Notes under the pieces: generated by a model
Databases searched by the model: none
What the model was told of the DNA's origin: nothing
Seen by the model: the letters and a program-made list of their open reading frames with translations, nothing else
Position numbers and translations under genes: made by a program
Source: Apis mellifera
Taxonomy: Eukaryota > Arthropoda > Insecta > Hymenoptera > Apidae
Direction of reading: 5' to 3'
Assembly (NCBI RefSeq): GCF_003254395.2
Contig: NC_037640.1
Location: 4,694,289-4,758,288, forward strand
Length of the DNA: 64,000 bases
In this document: piece after piece, positions 47,181-59,879 of the stretch
Numbering within the stretch: position 1 is the first letter of the stretch
How the letters are laid out: every line of letters begins with the position of its first letter

Positions 47181-48552
47181 TCGAAGATTCTCTTTGACGA
47201 AGAGAGAATCGAAAGACCACGCGTCTTCACGTAGATGAGGAGCAGATTACAGATGGAGCTTTTTATGCTTCCCGTGTTTCCGAAGTCTCATTCATCTGTG
47301 AACGAAACGTTGTTTGAATTACGAATGAGAAGCGGCCATTGGTCCCCTTCGTCTCTTCGTATATATTTTTATTCCATCGAAGTCTAAGAGAAGATTCTTC
47401 TCCCGAGAAGCATAAGATTTCCTTCTCCTAATCCCCTCCTCCCAAGATTAATTGATTAATCATTTTCATCATTTTTTTTTGCAATAAATATTTCTCATTA
47501 AACATACTTTACCACGTACTTGAAATTCAAGATTCATTATAATTCAAAAGATGATCAAAAGAATTGCATCATTTTTTAAATTCTCGTTTAAATTCTCGTC
47601 TATCTTTACACTTATCTATTCAACTAGCTTCATAAAATCTAACTTTCACTTAATTTTTTTTCGTTAACGAGCACGATATTAACTCGCTCGCGACTCCTCC
47701 TCCTCCTTTTAAATATATAATAAATTATCCCATTATTCCTATTGATTGAATCTTAAGCCCTAAATCAAACCGACATCCCGCTAATTAATTCGATCATAAT
47801 ATCCAACGATCGAAATAACAAGATGCAAAATTTAAAACGGAGGATCGAGATAATGCAAAATCTGAGCTCGATTAATCCGATTTAAATCGCGTAAGGAGAT
47901 GCATCATCGTTCAGTGGCCGAATAGTTTCGTGACGGAAGCGTTTCGGACAGATGGTATGCACTGCTTTCTCCCGTATGGTTTCCCGTGCAACCACTCGCA
48001 TGAATGGTTCCCTTGGAGGAACAGGTAGGCGTTGCGTCGCTCGCAGGTTTCCTCGTCATCCTTTCGCCCGTCTAATTTTCTTAATTATATCACAGAATTA
48101 TTATTTCGATTGCCCTAACGAGTCGAGAAAAAAGATCAAAATCCACGAGATTTTACGAATTTATCTCTCTTCCTACCGATTCTCTTATCGGTAACAATTT
48201 CGATTAGGTTAGGTTAGATAGAAATCTCGAAAGGAAAAATTATATTTCGAAGAGATGCGTTCTTCTCTCATTGGTTAAAGAGGAACAAGAGAGTTCACAC
48301 GTAATCGTGTAAAAAGAGCGCGATATCTCTCAGATTTCTTGGGCGTCAAGGAAATCGATCCAGGATCGGCGATTTCTGATCCAGGATGAAACCTCGAGCC
48401 GGCAAGAATTTCTCGCCTGGCTGGCTCGGAAGGAAGCTGCGAATCGCGATCCTGTGACGCGAAACTTTACACATACTATCATATAAATGGAAAAAAAGAA
48501 AAAGCCTTGCCATCGTCTATTAACAATATTTGATTTTGTGTAATAGAATTAA
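47181..48552. other. Mixed DNA with small GC-richer patches, no gene
   Basis: Patches at 47,200-47,410, 47,880-48,070 and 48,330-48,470 are complex. The last contains two GATCCAGGAT words 22 bases apart. A plus-strand donor-like ACAG|GTAGGC lies near 48,023 after a short open frame, without further support. Confidence 0.45.
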
Positions 48553-48732
48553 TTATTAACGATCCAAAACCGAATAAATAATTATCACAATATCTAATAG
48601 AATAGAAGAAGAAGAAATGGAAGAAATATCCAAGCGTGTTTATTATTAACGATCCAAAACCGAATAAATAATTATCACAATATCTAATAGAATAGAAGAA
48701 GAAATGGAATGGAAGAAGTATCCAAGCCTGTA
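48553..48732. repeat. Tandem duplication, two copies of 90 bp
   Basis: TATTAACGATCCAAAACCG begins at 48553 and 48643. Copies differ by a small AGA/GGA rearrangement near their ends. Confidence 0.95.
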
Positions 48733-48884
48733 CCGTTCCACATCTCAAAAATAACAGGTTAATCGACACACAGCGAAGGCAGTAATGAAGATTCGAGTCT
48801 AATTATAAGATACAACTCCCCGACGCACGTTCCACTTCGTGTAAAAAAAAAAAGGAAAGAAGAAAGAAAAGAATCTCAAGGTAT

Positions 48885-49110
48885 CATGTGGTAGGTCTGC
48901 GTATTTCGTGCATCCCGTATAATGGTCCCCACCGGCCGGAAGTGAGCTACCTGTCTCCCACGTGTGTGATGCAGCCAGCCTCCCAACGTGATGCAACGCA
49001 ACACGGGTTGAGGTCGCATGCGTGCACACAGCTGCGCGGACAAAAGCCACGCACCGACACCGCTGTGTCCTGTGTGTTTCTCGATGCAAGACGAACCAGG
49101 CGACGGTGAT
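48885..49110. promoter_or_regulatory. GC-rich island A with ETS-type and CACGTG sites
   Basis: Contains CCGGAAGTGAGCTACCT followed by CTCCCACGTG and CAGCCTCCC. A degenerate copy of this block lies 550 bp to the right (island B). Confidence 0.35.
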
Positions 49111-49424
49111 GGCCAAGTATCAACTTTAGAGAGAAGAACATCGTTTGGAACATCGAATTCGAGACGAATTGATGATCGTGATACACGCAATTCGAACGAA
49201 AGGAAGGAATATTTGAATATTTTGGAGGGAAAGTTGAGAGAATTTGAATTAATCGAACGAGAATAATTAGAAATATCTATTATTCTATTATTCTTTTCAC
49301 TGTCGAATACGTTCATGGAAACGAGTCATTTTTTAGTTGGAAAATTCGCTCTTTCTCTCCAAATTATCAAACGAAACGAAGAAGGAATGTCTTCTTTCGA
49401 GAAGAATAAATCTGCGCGTGGACC

Positions 49425-49545
49425 ACACTCGAAGAAGCGTGGAAAGCACGTAGCATCTCAGCCGTTGGTACAATGGTCTCTGTCCGACCGGAAGCGAGCT
49501 ACCTCTCCCACGTGCAGCCTCCCGAGTATCCGCACGCTCAAGATT
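49425..49545. promoter_or_regulatory. GC-rich island B, copy of island A core
   Basis: CCGGAAGCGAGCTACCT, CTCCCACGTG and CAGCCTCCC occur in the same order and orientation as at 48,936-48,982, with diverged DNA between the words. Confidence 0.35.
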
Positions 49546-52500
49546 AGTTTGTATTCATCGAATAGATATTTCCTTTTCTCCGCTTATTTTTTCTTTTTTA
49601 TCGTTCCTTCTGTCTACACCCAGCGGAGAGAAACATTGTGTTATTCCGACGGTGAGAACGCTCGCGGTTAATCCCCTCCGCGTGAAAACGGTTTTGCATC
49701 GAGATATGGAAATTGTGGAAATTAACAGGCGGCGGGTGGTGAATTGTCAGTCAGGTTAATTGTCTCGTTGATTGAACGCGGCGTGTGGTACGCGTGGATC
49801 AGTTCCTCGAACGAAATCGAATTTCTCCTTTACCTTCTTACGATCATTCTTGCCTGGTCAGAAATATTTAAAGTTTATTAAAGTATTTATTAAAGTTATC
49901 GATCTATTATAACGTATTATATATCACACAAGTGATTTTTAAATATCGTTTTATCGAAGGTTTATTTGTAAATGAGGATTTTCATATTCCATCTTCTGAA
50001 TATATATGAAAATATACGTGAATTTGGGAAGAACTCATCCATTTCTTTGTTCGTGTATAATTTTTATATCGAAAACTCCTTCGAATTCATCAAACACGGT
50101 GGCCATTTTACGAGTCTCCCCTTTCCTTCGAAGCGAGCAAGTGAAACATAAGGAAATTTATTTCTATAGCGTTCCAGAACAGTTTCCTGTCGGAGGAAAC
50201 TGCGATTATTTCCCTCCACCTCGTGAAACAAAGATTTCCTATACCGATACTGGGGATAGGATTATTCGATTGTTCGAACCGCTTATTATTAGATCTTTTT
50301 AACATGTTAAAAAGATAATTAACGATACCTGCGATTGATCGTTTTTTATTGTTCCTCCAAGTATTGTTCAAGGAGTGAAATGAAAAAAAGGTCTCTCATT
50401 AATCTCTCGTTAACAGCCCACGGGTAATAACAATAAAATCGCGCCAAGGAAAAATTTCGAATAACCTTTCCCTTCTCCTTCTCCCCTCTTTTTCCCCTTA
50501 TCGAAGCTTTCCACGGCTTTTCACCCGTGTTTATCGTTGCCGATCAAAATTGTTTCCTATGGAAGAAAGAAAAATAATAATAATAATGTATACGATATCG
50601 CTTTCTCCATCCAATTTCTCCCTTATCTTCTTTTTAATTCGCGCGAAAAATTATCACAGAATTTTTTTTCAAATACTCTTACTTATTTACTCGCGTAGAT
50701 TTATTATCAACGGACGAATTATGAACAATAATTCGTTTTAATTAATCGTTGATAAGAAGAGAGCTCTATATATATATATATAGTCTCTTTAATACGGATA
50801 AGTAACACGATACGATGTTTGTAATTTATATATATATATCATCGTGCAAGTCCTAATACGATAATTACAAATATCATAAATTGTGAAAGAGATCGTGTCA
50901 AGTCGATACAGGGGACGAGGAATATATATTTTTAACCAAATTTAAATTATTTCGAATAAAAGACACGGTATTTCTTCCTTATCAATTTCCTCGACAATTT
51001 CAAATTAACAAACTACAACTTCTCTCAATCTCTCCTCCTAATCCAACGTTTATTTCGCATGGTATTAAAAGAAAGAGAAACTTGAAATAAACGTTGAAGG
51101 AAACTAAACCTCCCGGAAGATGAATCGCGACGAGCACGAGTTTGTCGAGCAATCGTGGAAACGATGATAAACCGCGCGTGACGGGCTCAACAGCTCAGAA
51201 GTAATGTTATCGTGGCGTCGATAGCGACGATAAAAGCCACAAGTGTCACAGAATAAAGCTTACGTGCCCGAGTAAACAGAATCTTCGGTTCCGATCGGAG
51301 TTCACGATCGAGTCGAGAGGAGAACCTTGAAAAAAAACACTGTATTATGAACGATATGTTTATCGATGGATAATTAGGATGCGGGGATGGAAAAGAGAAA
51401 AAGAGATTTCTGGGAAATTATTGAAGAAATTTCAAAGTAATTTTGAATTTTCTCTCTTTTTATATATATATATATATAGATATATTTTTCTTTTGAGTCG
51501 AATATGAATTACATAACAGAAAATGAGATCGAGAGATTTCAATTATAATTGATTATACGTTTAAGATCGTGTTTATAATATTTTCTCGGAAAATGATAGC
51601 AAGATTATTAAATCTTGAGTAATCACGCACGACACACGTTGTAAAGATACAAATTGAGGGGATTCTCGCTTGATACTGTTCTCTACCTAATTTCTGAAAA
51701 AAAATATATATATTCAATAATGGCATCGCCGATTTAATATTGAAAATTTTTAATATTCATCTTAACCTTGATGATGAATTAATTTTTCCTTTGAATTTAT
51801 TATTCAAAGGAAAAGATTTAGCGGGAGATAGCTACGTTAAACAACATTTGGCGTTGTTTAATCAAATACGATTATAAAATATCGATAACTCGATGACATA
51901 AAGATTGTACAATCCTTCACTACTATTACTCTTTCTTTATCTATCTTATAAATTTCTTATAAATTTTATCAAACTACTTTTTCGATGGACAAGGTTTATT
52001 CAAGGTTTTTCAAATGTTGCAGAATTTTTGTATCCAACTTTGTTTCGAATCAAACTCGTCCACGATTCGAATAAAAAATTATTACTTTCCTCAAAACTTT
52101 CCTTCGCTGTATCCCCCTCGGATGACGGTTCCTCGACATCGGCTTTGTTTGCACATCTGTGTGATCCGCTTGCCTTTTCAGCAAACTCGTTCCAACTTTT
52201 ATCTTCCAGCACTTCTTTTCTTCTTCCTTCTTTCTTTATTTACGATCTCTCTCTTTCTCTCTGATCGTATTATCACGACAGATATAACACGTTCAAAGAG
52301 AAGAAATCGAGGCTGGTGGAACGTTATCGCGGATCTCGCGGCGCTGATAGAGGCGGCTGTTTCATCCTTTGGCCAGATCTCGATCTCGATATCGATTATC
52401 TGCTCGACTCTGATAAGAGATTGGAAGAGGAGAGGATCGATGGAATTTTTTTTTTTTCCAAGTCCCCTGCCAATTTGCGCAACTCCTCGAGACGTGGATT

Positions 52501-52655
52501 ATTTTTCAAAGTTTGGAATCGGAGTAATACGTAATTTCTTCTTCTTTCTTCTTTCTCTTATCGATGGTTAGATTATGGATCTTGTTATATTTTTACGAAA
52601 ATAAGGATCTTTCTTCTCGAATCGATTAACTTTTGGAGAATCATCGATGATAATA
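49546..52655. other. Mixed DNA, no gene
   Basis: GC-richer patches at 49,660-49,800, 51,110-51,330 and 52,300-52,510, with no supportable coding. TA microsatellites lie near 50,767-50,782 and 51,462-51,478. Confidence 0.5.
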
Positions 52656-53356
52656 GTTCAATCTTTGAGGAATTTTAATTATTGTTACATCCTCTTTTAT
52701 TACTTTCAATTGCTGGAAAAGTAAGGAGAGAAAATATCTGCATGGACTATTTTCATTATCTTGTCAGATGTGATCTCATCTTTTTCTCTCGAGTTCTATT
52801 TATTTATTTTTTTTCAAAAATCATGATTGGTATTCTTTATTCTCTCGAATATTCCTTGATGAATAGTTTCACTCTCTTTTTTTCTAGAAATTTATATCCA
52901 CAGAGACAAAAAAAAAAAGGAAATTGGTTCTTTTATTTGTCTCACTTTCGATAATTCATCATCTTCTCTGATCCGTTTTCGTTTATACGTCGAGAACATC
53001 CACATCCTCTTGTTCAATCTTTGAGAAATTTTAATTATTGTTACACCCTCTTTTAACTACTGGAAAAATAAGGAGAGAAAATATCTGCATGGACTATTTT
53101 CATTATCTTATCAAATGTGCTCACCTTTTTCTCTCGAATTCTATTTATTTATTTTTTTTCAAAAATCATGGATTCTTTATTCTCTCGAATATTCCTTGAT
53201 GAATATAGTTTCACTCTTTTTTTTCTAGAAATTCATATTCACATTCATATCCACAAAAAAAAAAGGAAATCGTTTCTTTCATTCTCATTTTCGATAATTC
53301 ATCATCCTCTCTGATCCGTTTTCGTTTATACGTCGAAGAACGTGCACATCCTCCGC
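52656..53356. repeat. Tandem duplication, two copies of about 350 bp
   Basis: GTTCAATCTTTGAG begins at 52656 and 53012. Long shared blocks, such as AAATATCTGCATGGACTATT and TCTGATCCGTTTTCGTTTAT, occur in both. Copy 2 lacks short segments of copy 1. Confidence 0.93.
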
Positions 53357-54400
53357 GTCGCGAGGGAAAGATACGTCGAAGATATAGGAGAGTTACGAGT
53401 TTGTCGAGCGGATGACAAAGGCGTGTTCTCTTCGCCGTGGAAGATAATGTGGTACGTTCGTGTACACAGGTGGCGAGAGGAAAGCGCGCAGATGCTGTAA
53501 TCGTCGCTTTGCCAGCAACGATCGTGATCGATGTAACAATCATTTTTCATTCCGTGTTCACGAAGATATATATATATTCATCGTATTTTCGTATGTAACA
53601 ATTTTTCTAGAATCACGTTTCGACGAGTTTGAATTTTCGTGCTCAAGGATTAAAAAGATTCAATTTCAGGATGTGAGTTCAGAAACTAGAGCTTTCTTTC
53701 CGATTAATATTTCTATGTTGAAGATAAAAATTAAAAATGAAGTTCAATCGACTTTACAAAACGTTCTAAAAAGAGACGGAAAGAGATTGGATGATAATTT
53801 CGAGAGATTGCAAAATTATAAATTAAAATTGCATACGCGATAATTTTATAATATTGCATAAAGATATACACACACACATATATATATATATATTTAAAGA
53901 AATTACACGATTACATAAGTTAAAGAAACATGGACGAAGAGAGAAAAGAGTTTCGAAAGACACAGAACTCTCATTTCCCGACGAGGAATCGAAGAAGAAG
54001 GCTTCGTAAAATCGGAGGCCGATCAAAAATGGCCTGCAATCTTCCCAGGCTAAGCACTGAAATTGTCCCATTCGGCCAAGAAGTTGTTGCAGAAGGAAAT
54101 CTCGATAATTTGGTCTCGTACCCGCTTCCTGTTATGCTCGCCGTCCTCTGATTCTTCCTCTCCTCTCCTCCCTCCACGAGGAGGCCACTTTCGGACGTGG
54201 CATGACTAAACGCACAGCCTCGTGCACCAGACCGCGAAGATGCAATAATTCTTCGCGCTCATGCGAGCTCGTGCTCCTTCTCCTCTCCAACGATCCACCG
54301 AACTTCCGCCTCTTGGGGAGGATCCCTCCTCCAACACGTTTTTTCCTCTCCTCTCTCTTTTAATCTTTCATTCTTTAACATCCCTCTTCGTTTTCACAAT
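53357..54400. other. Mixed DNA with GC-richer islands, no gene
   Basis: Islands at 53,330-53,560 and 53,930-54,340 are complex. The second holds a 73-codon plus-strand frame (53930-54151) with no recognisable domain. An A/T-rich stretch with a CA/TA microsatellite (about 53,869-53,893) lies between. Confidence 0.45.
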
Positions 54401-54409
54401 TAATTAGTA

Positions 54410-54560
54410 TTAATTGAGGGGCTCGAAAATTTTTTTATTCGATACAAGTTTCGATAATTAATTGGTATTAATTGGTTAATTAAGTGGCTCGAAAATTTTT
54501 TTATTCGATACAAGTTTCGACAATTAATTAATCGAATGGTTTTATTTTTTATTCGATACA
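54410..54560. repeat. Short tandem array with TTTTATTCGATACAAGT core
   Basis: The core recurs at about 54,433, 54,499 and 54,548. The first two units also share GGCTCGAAAATTTTT and AATTAATTGG-like ends. Confidence 0.8.
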
Positions 54561-54584
54561 AGTGAGAAAGAAAGAAAGAGATTT

Positions 54585-55455
54585 TTTAGAGCAAAGATCC
54601 TCGAGAAAAATTCGGATCGATCATTTGTCTTTATTCTTCGAAAATTTCATCGTTCGGTTTTTTTCCTCGAGTAGAGCAAAGATCCTCGAAAAGAACTGTT
54701 TATGCATTTTCCTTGGATAAATCATTCGTCCTTGTTCTTCGAAAATTTCATTGTTCGATCTTTCTCCTCGAGTTGAAGATCGAAATTGGTCGAATGCAGA
54801 TTCTTTAGACAGATCAAGAATCCTTGAAAAGAACTGTTTATATATTTTCCTTGGATCAATCATTTTTCTTTATTCTTCAAAAATTTCATTGTTCGATCTT
54901 TCTCCTCGAGTTGAGGATCGAATGCAGATTCTTTAGACAAAAGATCCTGGAGAAGAACTATTTATGCATTTTTCCTTATTCTTCAAAAATTTCATCATTC
55001 GTTCTTAATCATATCCTCGATTTTTCTCCTCGAATTGAAGATCGAAGTTGGCCAGATTCTTTAGACAAATCAAGAATCCTCGAAAAGAACCGTTTATGCA
55101 TTTTTCCTTATTCTTCAAAAATTTCATCATTCGTTTTTAATCATATCCTCGATTTTTCTCCTCGAATTGAAGATCGAAGTTGGCCAGATTCTTTAGACAG
55201 ATCAAGAATCCTCCAAAAAAACTGTTTATACATTTTTCCTTATTCTTCAAAAATTTCATCATTCGTTCTTAATCATATCCCCGATTTTTCTCCTCGAGTT
55301 GAGGATCGAAGTTGGCCAGATTCTTTAACAAAGATCCTGAAGAAGAATTGTTTATCCATTTCCCTCTGATCAATCATTTGTCCTTGTTCTTCGAAAAGTT
55401 CATCGTTCGTTTCTAATAATATTTCTCTGCTCGAGTCGAGGATCGAAGTTGGCCG
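54585..55455. repeat. Tandem array, unit about 132 bp in the right half
   Basis: GATCGAAGTTGGCC occurs at 55040, 55172, 55304 and 55441 (spacing 132, 132, 137). More diverged and partial units extend left to about 54,585. The 181-codon open frame inside (54824-55369) arises because the 132-bp unit is a multiple of three. Confidence 0.93.
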
Positions 55456-55720
55456 AAAGCAGCGATCGGAATCGAACGGAAATATCGTTGGAAAAACTGG
55501 ACTCGAGGGGGGGCTCGCGTTGGCTGGTTTATTTGTATTTCGCGGTTAGATCGGGCTCGTTAGCCGTACGATCGCGCGGCCAGATAAACGAGGCTAATAG
55601 TTTTCTTCGTAGAAGGATGCACGCGAGCAAGAAACATCCGCAAATTTTTATCTTGGCCGTCCATTACCGTGACGGTACGGACGATTCTCTCTCCGGAAAA
55701 CTCATCTCCCTCTCCCCTCA
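55456..55720. promoter_or_regulatory. GC-rich upstream island
   Basis: Complex CpG-containing block following the array, with no repeat and no recognisable product. Candidate regulatory element. Confidence 0.25.
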
Positions 55721-56537
55721 TCTCTCCCTACAACTCCGTTGCCCAATCATCTTCACAGTTTCGTTATCGATGACTAGTCTGCTCTATATATATATATATA
55801 TATGTGTGTGTGTGCCAAGATTTCAAAGTAGACTTAAATCCTTTACTTTGCAGAAAAATGTATTCTCTTTCTTCATTATTATTATTTCTCTATCTCTTCT
55901 CTTTTTTAAAAAAAAGAATATTTCGATCTTTCATCGAAGAACAGAAGAAAAAGAAAGTAAAATTGTATAATAAGTAATCGTGAATCGGTTGGCTGCTTTT
56001 ACCATGAATAATACGCTTTTGAGTATGGAAAAGGAAAAAAATATTTCATGAAAATTAATAAGCAATTATTGTTATTGCGAGAGGGTGAGTGTCACGCGAT
56101 TTGAAAATTGTTATTTTTTTTAAGAAAGGAGAAGAGGGGAAAGTTGCGTTACGTAAAGGATGTGTTTATTTCTATTATTTCTATTATTACGATTCGAGGA
56201 AAAAGGTAATAGGTTCTTAGATTTATCTGCAAATCGATCCTCGAGTAAGTTTCTTCAATTCTCGTTTATCAATTTCGATTACAACGAGAAATTGGAAGAT
56301 TTAATTTTTGATGAAGCTTATGTATCGATAGAATTTTTCGAAGTATTATTTAAAACAGGATTTAGGCTGTGAATATTAAATGAAGATACATTGGAGAAGA
56401 GGACGATGAGAGGAGAGGAATGGAAAATTCGTGGTTCTTTATGGGCATTTGGGATGCAAGTCAGTGGCCGTTTGCAACCGGGGTCATTGAACGCGTAGGA
56501 TTTCCTGGACAAACTTTCGTTCGAATGTGTTTCCTTC

Positions 56538-56575
<38 letters not shown>

Positions 56576-57290
56576 CCTCGCTTCGCAGTATTTCTCTTTC
56601 TTTCTTTTCTCACTCGTCAAATACGCGAGCGGATAATTTATATAGAAAATTAGAAGAAATTCGTATCGGTTCGTGAATTCGAATTAAAATATTTTAAGAA
56701 TAGAAATAATCGTTGCGATCGAATAATGTCGTTTTGTTTTATATTCGAACGAAGAAAAAGTAATTTACAAGATCGAAATCCATCGATAAGATATAAAAAG
56801 AAATTCCTGAAACGAGACTTCTAACCGTTTCAGTTTCACTCACGTGGTAACAAAAGAGACAGCTAATCAACTCTCCTATTATACAAGATCCTCGTCTCGA
56901 AATACAAAACCATTAATGAGAAATCCTCGCAAAAGCGACGCCGAGGAAATCGAAATTGATAGATAAGATATTAAAGGAATTCTTCGAACCGAAACGTCCA
57001 TTTTTATTCGACGTCGAAGGAACACATCGCGAAAATTTGCGAATTTTCAAATTATTTAGAAACTTTTTCACAAAGATTCAAAAGTAATAATTCTATTTCC
57101 CCCTTTTAATTGCAATATAAAGAAGCTTCTTTAAAAAAGAATATTTCCAAAGGAAGAGGATTATTAAAAATAATTATTCTCCATCTTTAAGCATTAAGAA
57201 AATTTCTACGAATGAAGATAATGAATCGATTCTTCGACGAAAGGAAGAAGAGAAAAAAAAAAAGTTTGTCTTCCGCGTGCGAGAAGAGAG
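55721..57290. other. Mixed DNA with TC microsatellite, no gene
   Basis: A pure CT run lies at about 56,540-56,571 and a TA/TG run at about 55,785-55,815. Short frames only. Confidence 0.55.
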
Positions 57291-57720
57291 CGTTAGAATT
57301 CGAAACTCACGATTCCAAGAATGCAGAAGGAACGGGAGAAGACGCAACGTAAGGGGAATCGCGACGAATCTTGGGGATCATCGCGAGAGTTAAATACATC
57401 TCGCTCGTCTCTCGTATCAAATGACGTCGATCTCGCGTTTTCCTCTCCGTCATTGCCTCGTCTTTCACAGATGGTTGATCCACGATGAAGCCAAGGGCGG
57501 CGAGGCTTCGGAATCGGAAGCGCGCTTCGAAAAGGAATTCGCTTATGTTTTCGCACCGCGTTGAAAAAAAAAAAAAAAAAAATCGATGAGATCGCGATAC
57601 CGATGCGTTTTTAACTGGAAGACGGTTTACTCTTATTCCGCAGACTGGGCGGAATCGATCACGGCGGAGAATACGAGCCGTTCCAACCGCGAAATGGAAA
57701 TAAAGGTCCGAAATATAAGC
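57291..57720 (-). other. GC-richer island with a strong minus-strand donor; possible non-coding exon
   Basis: On the minus strand an open, CpG-containing stretch ends at GGAATC|GTGAGT, with the donor GT at about 57,311-57,310. A 20-base A run splits the island near 57,564. No domain is recognisable in either frame. It could be a distal first exon of a minus-strand transcript or chance. Confidence 0.2.
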
Positions 57721-57784
57721 GTCGATCATTCTCCTTCCTCTTCCCTTTTCCTTCGGATTCTGAGGATTTATCCAAGAATAAACG

Positions 57785-58310
57785 GGAGAATTCCAGTATC
57801 AATTCCTTTTTTCGTGGATATTGGAACAATCTGATTCAGATTTATAAGTAATTGTTTTTTCTTTTTTCTAATTTCTTGTCTCGTATTAATAAAATTTATT
57901 ATAAAATTCCAGTATTCCTTCCTTTTTCGATGATCTATGAACGAACGAGTTCAATTTTTCGTGGATATTGGAACAATTTGATTTATAACTATGGAAAATT
58001 CTTTTTCCTTTTTCTAATTTCTTGTCTCGTATTAATAAAATTTATTATAAAATTCCAGTATTATTTTCTTTTTCGATGATCTATGAACGAATAAATTTCG
58101 AATTACGTTCAATTTATCGTGGATATTGGAACAATTTGATTCACATTTATAACTAATTGTTTTTTCTTTTTTCTAATTTCTTGTCTCGTATTAATAAAAT
58201 TTATTATAAAATTCCAGTATTGGTTCCTTTCTCGATGATCTATGAACGAATAAATTTCGAATTACGTTCAATTTCATTCGTGGATATTGGAAAATTCGAT
58301 TCAGACTTAC
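57785..58310. repeat. Tandem array, four units of about 116-159 bp
   Basis: AATTCCAGTAT recurs at 57789, 57905, 58051 and 58210. Shared words are TTTCTTGTCTCGTATTAATA and TCGATGATCTATGAACGAA. Confidence 0.92.
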
Positions 58311-58539
58311 AACGTAATTAATTAATTAAAGAAGAGCATGGATTCGAGTATTCTTCTATCCAATCTTATCTGCAAATATCTTGCCGGTTTCGCGCAAGAT
58401 TATCAAAAATAAACAAGAAAGAGGAGCTTCGACTGGCCGAAAAATATCGATAAATATCGATCGAATAAATTAATAATTTTTTTTTTTCGACGAATATATA
58501 AATGGAAATAAAATTCCTTCCCGAAATACGAAAGTATTG

Positions 58540-58985
58540 GTGTTATTTTTGCTGAGTGCGACTTTGGCTGCGTTTCCAAAGATTTTCGCCGATCTTTGGC
58601 CAATGGTATCTCTCGGCCGATGTGCCAATAAGAGGCGTCCCGTTTCTTCGTTCGCGTATGTCACGCGAGACGAGGTTTGCGCAACTTGGAAATAACTTTG
58701 GAACACGATGCACGATAAGTGTTCTTCAGCGTGATAATTCAGCGTGTTCGTGCGTAGGCTCGCGGATTCCTCGCACACGTCGCAAATGGAACAAAGAAAA
58801 GGAGTACTCGGCTCGGCCGGAAATCAGAAACCGGTCGCCTGCCGCTCCACGCTTCCGATCCTCCCGCGTTTCGAATCGATCGATGAGCTTCGAGTAAGCG
58901 AATTCCTCGCGCTCCACCACCGTTGCCAACGAGATCCCTCTCTTCTTTATCGTTTGCAATAATCCGAATTAAATTTATCCCCCAC
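58540..58985. promoter_or_regulatory. GC-rich upstream island
   Basis: About 400 bp of complex, CpG-containing DNA, open in several overlapping frames on both strands, which argues for composition rather than coding. Candidate regulatory element. Confidence 0.25.
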
Positions 58986-59044
58986 CCTTCCTCCCTTCCT
59001 TCTTTTTCCATAAAAATTATACGATCTTAACTATAATAACAATA

Positions 59045-59855
59045 TCAGGAAAAATTTTTGAAAAATAAATCGTATCTTCGAACATGAGGATGCATTAAAA
59101 ATTTTAAAAAATAAATTGTATCTTCATTCAGATGCGGATGCATTGAAATTTTTGAAAAGTAAATTGTATCTTCAAAGATGAGGATGCATTGAAATTTTTG
59201 AAAAGTAAATCGTACTTTTGAAGATGCATTAAAATTTTCGAAAAGTAAATCGTACCTTCGAAAATGCATTGAAATTTTTGAAAAATAAATCGTATCTTCC
59301 AAGATGAGGATGCATTAAAAATTTTGAAAAATAAATTGTATCTTCAAAGATGCGGATGCATTGAAATTTTTGAAAAGTAAATTGTATCTTCAAAGATGAG
59401 GATGCATTAAAATTTTCGAAAAATAAATCGTACCTTCGAAGATGCATTGAAATATTTGAAAAGTAAATCGTATCTTCGAAGATGCATTAAAATTTTTACA
59501 AATTTTCGCTTTCCTTAAATATCGAAATATTAAATATCGAAAAGTAAATTGTATTTTCGAAGATGCATTGAAATATTTGAAAAATAAATTGTATCTTCGA
59601 AGAGGCATTAAAATATTTGAAAAGTAAATTGTACCTTCGAAGATGTATTAAAATTTTTGAAAAACAATTATACCTTCGAAAATGCATTAAAATATTTGAA
59701 AAGTAAATCGTATCTTCGAAGATGCATTAAAATTTTTACAAATTTTCGCTTTCCTTAAATATCGAAATATTAAATATCGAAAAATAAATTGTATCTTCGA
59801 AGATGCATTAAAATATTTACAAATTTTCGCTTTCCTTAAATATCGAAATATTGGA
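59045..59855. repeat. Tandem array of about twenty short units (36-60 bp)
   Basis: Units combine GAAAAGTAAATCGTATCTTC or close variants with GATGCATT and an AAAATTTTT/AAATATTTG join. A second motif, ACAAATTTTCGCTTTCCTTA, interrupts the array at about 59,499, 59,731 and 59,819. Minus-strand frames through it give repetitive Phe/Tyr-rich peptides that are artefacts. Confidence 0.95.
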
Positions 59856-59879
59856 CGAGATTCTACGTTCTTGGATAGG

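Noticed and set aside
53930..54151. 73-codon plus-strand frame in a GC-richer island
   Set aside because: There is no domain, no splice context and no upstream promoter signal, and an overlapping minus-strand frame is just as long.
54824..55369. 181-codon plus-strand frame
   Set aside because: It is wholly inside a tandem array with a period divisible by three; the peptide merely repeats.
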